Assembly (NCBI RefSeq): GCF_002910905.1
Contig: NZ_NEUE01000300.1
Coordinates: 6,911 to 70,910, forward strand
DNA: 64,000 nucleotides
Reading direction: 5' to 3'
Source of the DNA: Streptomyces sp. SM11
GTDB taxonomy: Bacteria > Actinomycetota > Actinomycetes > Streptomycetales > Streptomycetaceae
The notes beneath the pieces are model-generated. The model was given only the letters and a program-made list of their open reading frames with translations. It searched no databases and was not told the DNA's origin. The translations under genes and the position numbers were made by a program. Of the stretch, positions 59,617-64,000 are shown one piece after another (within the stretch, counting starts at the first letter, position 1; each line of letters begins with the position of its first letter).

Positions 59617-60813
59617 TCATGCTCCGGATCGTCCGTCCCCGTGTGCCGCGTCGAGAGCGCTCGGCAGGATCTCCAGGAACGCGTCCACCTCCGCGTCACC
59701 GATGATCAGCGGCGGCATGAGCCGTACGACATCGGGGGCGGGCGCGTTCACCAGGAGGCCGGCTCCCTGGGCCGCCTGCTGCACCTGCGGTGCGAGGGGT
59801 CCGGTGAGCACGATACCCAGCAGCAGGCCACTGCCGCGGACATGGGAGACCAGCGGATGCCCCAGCGCCCCCACGCCGTCGCGGATCCTCTCCCCGAGCC
59901 GCTTGACGTTGTCGAGCGCGCCGTCGGCCGCGAGGGTGTCGATCACGGCGAGTCCGGCGGCGCAGGCGACCGGGTTGCCGCCGAAGGTGGTGCCGTGGTG
60001 ACCCGGCTTCAGCAGGTCGGCGGCCGGGCCGAAGGCAACGGTCGCGCCGATCGGCAGACCGCCGCCGAGGCCCTTGGCCAGAGTGACGAGGTCGGGCTCG
60101 ACGCCTTGGTGGGCCTGGTGCTCGAACCACTGGCCGCAGCGGCCGATGCCGGTCTGGACCTCGTCCAGGACGAGCAGGGCGCCGGTCGCCCGAGTGATCT
60201 CCCGGGCGGCTTCCAGATAGCCCTTGGGCGGCACGACGACACCGTTCTCGCCCTGGATCGGCTCGATGACGACCAGCGCGGTGTAGGTGGTCACCGCGGC
60301 CCGCAGCGCGTCCACGTCCCCGTACGGCACATGCGTGACATCGCCGGGCAGCGGCCGGAACGGCTCCTGCTTCCCCGGCTGACCGGTGAGGGCGAGCGCG
60401 CCCATCGTCCGGCCGTGGAAGCCGCCGTCGGTGGCGACCATGTGGGTGCGCCCGGTGAGCCGGCCGATCTTGAAGGCCGCCTCGTTGGCCTCCGCGCCGG
60501 AATTGGCGAAGAAGACCCGGCCGCGGCGGCCGAAGAGCTGGAGCAGCCGCTCGGCGAGCGCGACGGGCGGCTCGGAGATGAACAGGTTCGATACATGGCC
60601 GAGGGAGGCGATCTGTGTGGAGACGGCCTCGACGACGGCGGGGTGGGCGTGGCCGAGTGCGTTGACCGCGATGCCGCCGACGAAGTCGAGGTAGCGGTTG
60701 CCGTCCTCGTCCCAGACATGCGCCCCTTCGCCGTGGACGAGCGGCAGGCGGGGCGTGCCGTAGTTGTCCATCAGCGCGCCCTGCCACCGCGAGGTGAGTC
60801 CGGTGCCGGTCAT
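59617..60813 (-). CDS. argD: Acetylornithine aminotransferase
   Basis: ArgD converts N-acetylglutamate semialdehyde to N-acetylornithine. The 398-residue class III aminotransferase has the FVGGIAVNALGHAHP block, ANSGAEANEAAFK, the conserved LVLDEVQTGIGR and the PLP lysine in TLAKGLGGGLPIGA. ATG 60813 overlaps the argB stop (ATGA). AGGGGG lies five bases upstream. It lies between argB and argR in one operon. Confidence 0.96.
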   Translation of the reverse strand: MTGTGLTSRWQGALMDNYGTPRLPLVHGEGAHVWDEDGNRYLDFVGGIAVNALGHAHPAVVEAVSTQIASLGHVSNLFISEPPVALAERLLQLFGRRGRVFFANSGAEANEAAFKIGRLTGRTHMVATDGGFHGRTMGALALTGQPGKQEPFRPLPGDVTHVPYGDVDALRAAVTTYTALVVIEPIQGENGVVVPPKGYLEAAREITRATGALLVLDEVQTGIGRCGQWFEHQAHQGVEPDLVTLAKGLGGGLPIGATVAFGPAADLLKPGHHGTTFGGNPVACAAGLAVIDTLAADGALDNVKRLGERIRDGVGALGHPLVSHVRGSGLLLGIVLTGPLAPQVQQAAQGAGLLVNAPAPDVVRLMPPLIIGDAEVDAFLEILPSALDAAHGDGRSGA

Positions 60814-61748
60814 GATGCCCCCTGCTGCTGGTGTCCGTCGGCGGCCTGTACGTCGATGGGGGCGTCCGGCACGACCATCGTGCCGATGCCCTCGTCGGTG
60901 AAGATCTCCAGCAGGATCGAGTGCTGGACCCGGCCGTCGATGACGCGGGCGGTCTCGACGCCGTTGCGCACGGCGTGCAGGCAGCCCTGCATCTTGGGGA
61001 CCATGCCGCTGGACAGCTCGGGCAGCAGCTTCTCCAGCTGGCTCGCGGTGAGCCGGCTGATGACGTCGTCGCTGTTGGGCCAGTCCTCGTACAGCCCCTC
61101 GACATCGGTGAGGACCATCAGCGTCTCGGCGTTCAGGGCGGCGGCGAGCGCGGCGGCCGCGGTGTCGGCGTTGACGTTGTAGACGTGGTGGTCGTCGGCG
61201 GAGCGGGCGATGGAGGAGACGACCGGGATGCGGCCGTCGTCCAGCAGCGCCTGGATGGCCCCGGTGTCGATGGCGGTGATCTCGCCGACCCGGCCGATGT
61301 CGACGAGCTCGCCGTCGATGGTGGGCCGGTGCTGGGTGGCGGTGATGGTGTGGGCGTCCTCGCCGGTCATGCCGACGGCGAGCGGGCCGTGCTGGTTGAG
61401 GAGGCCGACGAGCTCGCGCTGGACCTGTCCGGCGAGCACCATCCGGACGACGTCCATCGCCTCGGGAGTGGTGACCCGCAGCCCGGCCTTGAACTCGCTG
61501 ACCAGGCCCTGCTTGTCGAGCTGGGCGCTGATCTGGGGGCCCCCGCCGTGCACGACGACGGGCTTGAGGCCGGCGTGCCGCAGGAAGACGACGTCCTGGG
61601 CGAAGGCGGCCTTCAGCTCCTCGTCGATCATGGCGTTGCCGCCGAACTTGATGACGACGGTCCTGCCGTGGTGCCGGGTCAGCCAGGGCAGCGCCTCGAT
61701 GAGGATCTGCGCCTTCGGGAGTGCGGTGTGCTTCCGCGCGGCGCTCAT
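60810..61748 (-). CDS. argB: Acetylglutamate kinase
   Basis: ArgB phosphorylates N-acetylglutamate, the usual arginine-inhibited step. The 312-residue protein has VVIKFGGNAM, VVVHGGGPQIS and the C-terminal substrate block VYNVNADTAAAALAAAL. It has the N-terminal extension of arginine-sensitive hexameric kinases (LPKAQILIEALPWL). ATG 61748 overlaps the argJ stop (ATGA), and its own stop overlaps argD. Confidence 0.97.
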   Translation of the reverse strand: MSAARKHTALPKAQILIEALPWLTRHHGRTVVIKFGGNAMIDEELKAAFAQDVVFLRHAGLKPVVVHGGGPQISAQLDKQGLVSEFKAGLRVTTPEAMDVVRMVLAGQVQRELVGLLNQHGPLAVGMTGEDAHTITATQHRPTIDGELVDIGRVGEITAIDTGAIQALLDDGRIPVVSSIARSADDHHVYNVNADTAAAALAAALNAETLMVLTDVEGLYEDWPNSDDVISRLTASQLEKLLPELSSGMVPKMQGCLHAVRNGVETARVIDGRVQHSILLEIFTDEGIGTMVVPDAPIDVQAADGHQQQGAS

Positions 61749-62899
61749 GAGCTGTACGCGCTGTTCTCGTGGACGTAGTCCGCGGTGAGGTCGTTGGCCC
61801 AGATGACGGCCGACTCGGTGCCCGCGGCCAGGTCGGCGGTGACCTTGACTTCCCGGTAGCGCATGTCGACGAGGTCGCGGTCCTCGCCCACTTGGCCGCT
61901 CTTGCAGACCCAGACGTCGTTGATGGCGACGTTGAGCCGGTCCGGCTCGAAGGCGGCCTTCGTGGTGCCGATGGCGGAGAGGACACGGCCCCAGTTGGGG
62001 TCCTCGCCGTGGATCGCGCACTTGAGGAGGTTGTTGCGGGCGATGGACCGGCCGACCTCGACGGCGTCGTCCTCGGTGGCCGCGTTGATCACCTCGATCC
62101 GGATGTCCTTGGACGCGCCTTCGGCGTCGCCGATGAGCTGCCGGGCGAGGTCCGCGCAGACCGTCCGTACGGCTTCGGCGAACTCGGCCTGTTCCGGGGA
62201 GATACCACTGGCGCCGGAGGCGAGCAGCAGCACGGTGTCGTTGGTGGACATGCAGCCGTCGGAGTCGACCCGGTCGAAGGTGGTGCGGGTGGCCTCGCGC
62301 AGTGCGGCGTCCAGCTGCTGTGCGGGGACGTCGGCGTCGGTGGTGAGGACGACGAGCATGGTGGCCAGGCCCGGGGCGAGCATGCCCGCGCCCTTGGCCA
62401 TGCCGCCGACGGTCCAGCCCTCGCCGCCCGCGACGGCCGTCTTGTGCACGGTGTCGGTGGTCTTGATGGCGATGGCGGCCTTCTCACCGCCGTGCTCGCT
62501 GAGGGCTGCGGCGGCCTGCTCGATGCCGGGGAGCAGTTTGTCCATGGGAAGCAGGAGACCGATGAGCCCGGTGGAGGCGACGGCGATCTCGCCGGCGCTG
62601 TGGCCGTCGAGCACCTCGGCGGCCTTCTCGGCGGTGGCGTGGGTGTCCTGGAAGCCCTTGGGCCCCGTACAGGCGTTGGCGCCACCGGAGTTGAGGACGA
62701 CGGCGGTGACCTCACCGCCCTTGAGGACCTGCTCCGACCAGAGCACCGGGGCGGCCTTGACACGGTTGGAGGTGAAGACGCCCGCGGCGGCGCGGCGCGG
62801 CCCGTTGTTGACCACGAGGGCCAGGTCCGGGTTCCCGCTGTCCTTGATTCCCGCGGCGATGCCCGCCGCCGAGAACCCCTGTGCTGCCGTGACGCTCAC
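61745..62899 (-). CDS. argJ: Bifunctional ornithine acetyltransferase / N-acetylglutamate synthase
   Basis: ArgJ transfers acetyl from acetylornithine to glutamate, recycling the acetyl group, and may also use acetyl-CoA. The 384-residue precursor self-cleaves before the Thr in MLAPGLATMLVVLTTDA (about residue 182), where KGAGML also matches. The GTG at 62899 overlaps the argC stop (GTGA). Its presence means the organism uses the cyclic pathway and needs no ArgE. It lies second in the operon. Confidence 0.96.
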   Translation of the reverse strand: MSVTAAQGFSAAGIAAGIKDSGNPDLALVVNNGPRRAAAGVFTSNRVKAAPVLWSEQVLKGGEVTAVVLNSGGANACTGPKGFQDTHATAEKAAEVLDGHSAGEIAVASTGLIGLLLPMDKLLPGIEQAAAALSEHGGEKAAIAIKTTDTVHKTAVAGGEGWTVGGMAKGAGMLAPGLATMLVVLTTDADVPAQQLDAALREATRTTFDRVDSDGCMSTNDTVLLLASGASGISPEQAEFAEAVRTVCADLARQLIGDAEGASKDIRIEVINAATEDDAVEVGRSIARNNLLKCAIHGEDPNWGRVLSAIGTTKAAFEPDRLNVAINDVWVCKSGQVGEDRDLVDMRYREVKVTADLAAGTESAVIWANDLTADYVHENSAYSS

Positions 62900-63924
62900 G
62901 GTGCCACTCCGATCGTCGAAAGACCTGTGTCCTCGGGAAGTCCGAGGGCGATGTTCATGCTCTGCAGGGCACCGCCCGCGGTGCCCTTGGCGAGATTGTC
63001 GATGGCGCAGATGACCACGATCCGTCCGGCGGCCTCGTCGTGGGCGACCTGGACCTGTACGGCGTTGGAGCCGTACACCGCGGCGGTGGCGGGCCACTGC
63101 CCCTCGGGCAGGAGGTCCACGAACGGCTCGTCCGCGAACGCCTTCCCGTACACCGCGCGCAGGCTCTGAGCGCTCACGCCGGGCTTCGCCTTCGCGCTGC
63201 ACGTGGCGAGGATGCCGCGTGGCATGGGCGCGAGGGTGGGCGTGAAAGAGACGGTGACCGGCTCGCCGGCGGCGGCGCTGAGGTTCTGGATCATCTCGGG
63301 CGTGTGACGGTGCCCGCCGCCGACGCCGTACGGGGTCATGTTGCCCATCACCTCGGAGCCGAGCAGATGCGGCTTGACCGCTTTGCCCGCACCGGAGGTG
63401 CCCGACGCGGCGACGATCACGGCTTCCGGCTCGGCGAGGGAGGCCGCGTACGCGGGGAAGAGCGCGAGGGACACGGCGGTCGGGTAGCACCCGGGCACCG
63501 CGATCCGCCGCGACCCGGCGAGCGCGGCCCGTCCGCCCGGCAGCTCCGGCAGCCCGTAGGGCCAGGTCCCGGCGTGCGGGGACCCGTAGAACGTCTCCCA
63601 GTCACCGGCGTCCTTCAGTCGGAAGTCAGCCCCCATGTCGACGACGAGGACCTGCTCCCCGAGCTGCTCGGCGACGGCGGCGGACTGCCCGTGCGGGAGC
63701 GCCAGGAAGACGACGTCGTGCCCGGCGAGGACCTCGGCGGTGGTGGGCTCCAGCACACGGTCGGCCAGGGGCCGCAGATGCGGCTGGAGTGATCCGAGGG
63801 CCTGCCCGGCGTTGGAGTGCCCGGCGAGGGCGCCGATCTCGACCTCCGGGTGTGCCAGCAGAAGGCGGAGCAGCTCCCCGCCAGCGTATCCGCTCGCCCC
63901 TGCCACTGCTGCTCGTACCACCAT
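62896..63924 (-). CDS. argC: N-acetyl-gamma-glutamyl-phosphate reductase
   Basis: ArgC reduces N-acetylglutamyl phosphate to the semialdehyde with NADPH. The 342-residue protein has the Rossmann GASGYAGGELLRLL at the N-terminus and the catalytic Cys in VPGCYPTAVSL (about residue 148). AGGAGG lies eight bases before the ATG at 63924. It heads the argCJBDR operon. ARG boxes immediately upstream imply ArgR control of the operon. Confidence 0.97.
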   Translation of the reverse strand: MVVRAAVAGASGYAGGELLRLLLAHPEVEIGALAGHSNAGQALGSLQPHLRPLADRVLEPTTAEVLAGHDVVFLALPHGQSAAVAEQLGEQVLVVDMGADFRLKDAGDWETFYGSPHAGTWPYGLPELPGGRAALAGSRRIAVPGCYPTAVSLALFPAYAASLAEPEAVIVAASGTSGAGKAVKPHLLGSEVMGNMTPYGVGGGHRHTPEMIQNLSAAAGEPVTVSFTPTLAPMPRGILATCSAKAKPGVSAQSLRAVYGKAFADEPFVDLLPEGQWPATAAVYGSNAVQVQVAHDEAAGRIVVICAIDNLAKGTAGGALQSMNIALGLPEDTGLSTIGVAP

Positions 63925-63944
63925 CGGTAACCCTCCTGATCGAT

Positions 63945-63982
63945 GGCATGACTATACGCAATGACGCAGTTTTATGCAAAAC
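63945..63982 (-). promoter_or_regulatory. Paired ARG boxes upstream of argC
   Basis: On the minus strand TTTGCATAAAACTGCGTC and ATTGCGTATAGTCATGCC lie side by side, both resembling 18-bp ARG boxes. They are AT-rich in a GC-rich setting and end 20 bases before argC, covering its probable promoter. Confidence 0.7.
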
Positions 63983-64000
63983 TCCTTACCGGGACGGTCG

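Noticed and set aside
1..64000. CRISPR array, prophage or biosynthetic gene cluster
   Set aside because: No regularly spaced repeats, integrase, phage structural genes, PKS or NRPS domains were seen.

Overview
The window is a high-GC actinobacterial chromosome segment and almost certainly a Streptomyces. Evidence includes the sporulation gene ssgB, a phosphatidylinositol mannoside gene set, GTG/TTG starts, 4-base ATGA/GTGA gene overlaps, many small membrane proteins and a gene order that resembles, from memory, the S. coelicolor SCO1521-SCO1580 core region. No phage, CRISPR array or large biosynthetic cluster is visible.

Layout. 1-5.9 kb (minus strand): pgsA, an acyltransferase, pimA, a small membrane protein, then pdxS, pdxT and a YebC regulator; the lipid genes overlap by four bases and are probably translationally coupled. 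6.2-13.6 kb: an EF-G-like GTPase with an unusual G4 motif, a membrane protein, a HIT hydrolase, a K+ channel and thrS. 13.8-16.6 kb: a DUF4365 nuclease-like protein coupled to an unknown partner, divergent from a DEDD exonuclease. 16.7-19.9 kb: a large polytopic membrane protein bracketed by two identical tRNA-Val(CAC) genes and carrying an in-frame 167-bp MITE. 19.9-26.2 kb: a small membrane protein, ssgB, a CGNR regulator, a DsbA-like protein, GNAT, and the pabB/pabC-type folate genes. 26.3-26.9 kb: tRNA array Gly-Cys-Val-Val-Val. 27-31.7 kb: zinc ribbon protein, APH-type kinase, Ser/Thr protein kinase, SpoU methyltransferase. 31.7-38.4 kb: siroheme/cobalamin genes (cysG-type, a BluB-CobT fusion with a huge disordered N-terminus, cobL). 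39.3-42.4 kb: metNIQ with a candidate Cys/Met-rich leader peptide and an upstream dyad. 42.7-49.1 kb: membrane proteins, GNAT, ECF sigma, Tat-exported glpQ, plsC, and an autoregulated tetR-MFS efflux pair. 49.2-52.2 kb: the decayed remains of a rifamycin-resistance cassette (RAE-like dyad, frameshifted rox, deleted and frameshifted helR). 52.2-64 kb: aldo/keto reductase, argGH, a frameshifted repeat-protein gene, PPOX protein, L,D-transpeptidase-like protein, a second MITE of the same family, then argCJBDR with ARG boxes.

Working together: argCJBD converts glutamate to ornithine via acetylated intermediates, argGH completes arginine, and ArgR probably acts at the dyads before argC and argG. 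PgsA, the acyltransferase and PimA make and mannosylate phosphatidylinositol. CysG/CobL/BluB-CobT serve corrinoid synthesis, while MetNIQ imports methionine. The most unusual signals are the broken rifamycin cassette, the MITE absorbed into a reading frame, the BluB-CobT fusion and the metNIQ leader.
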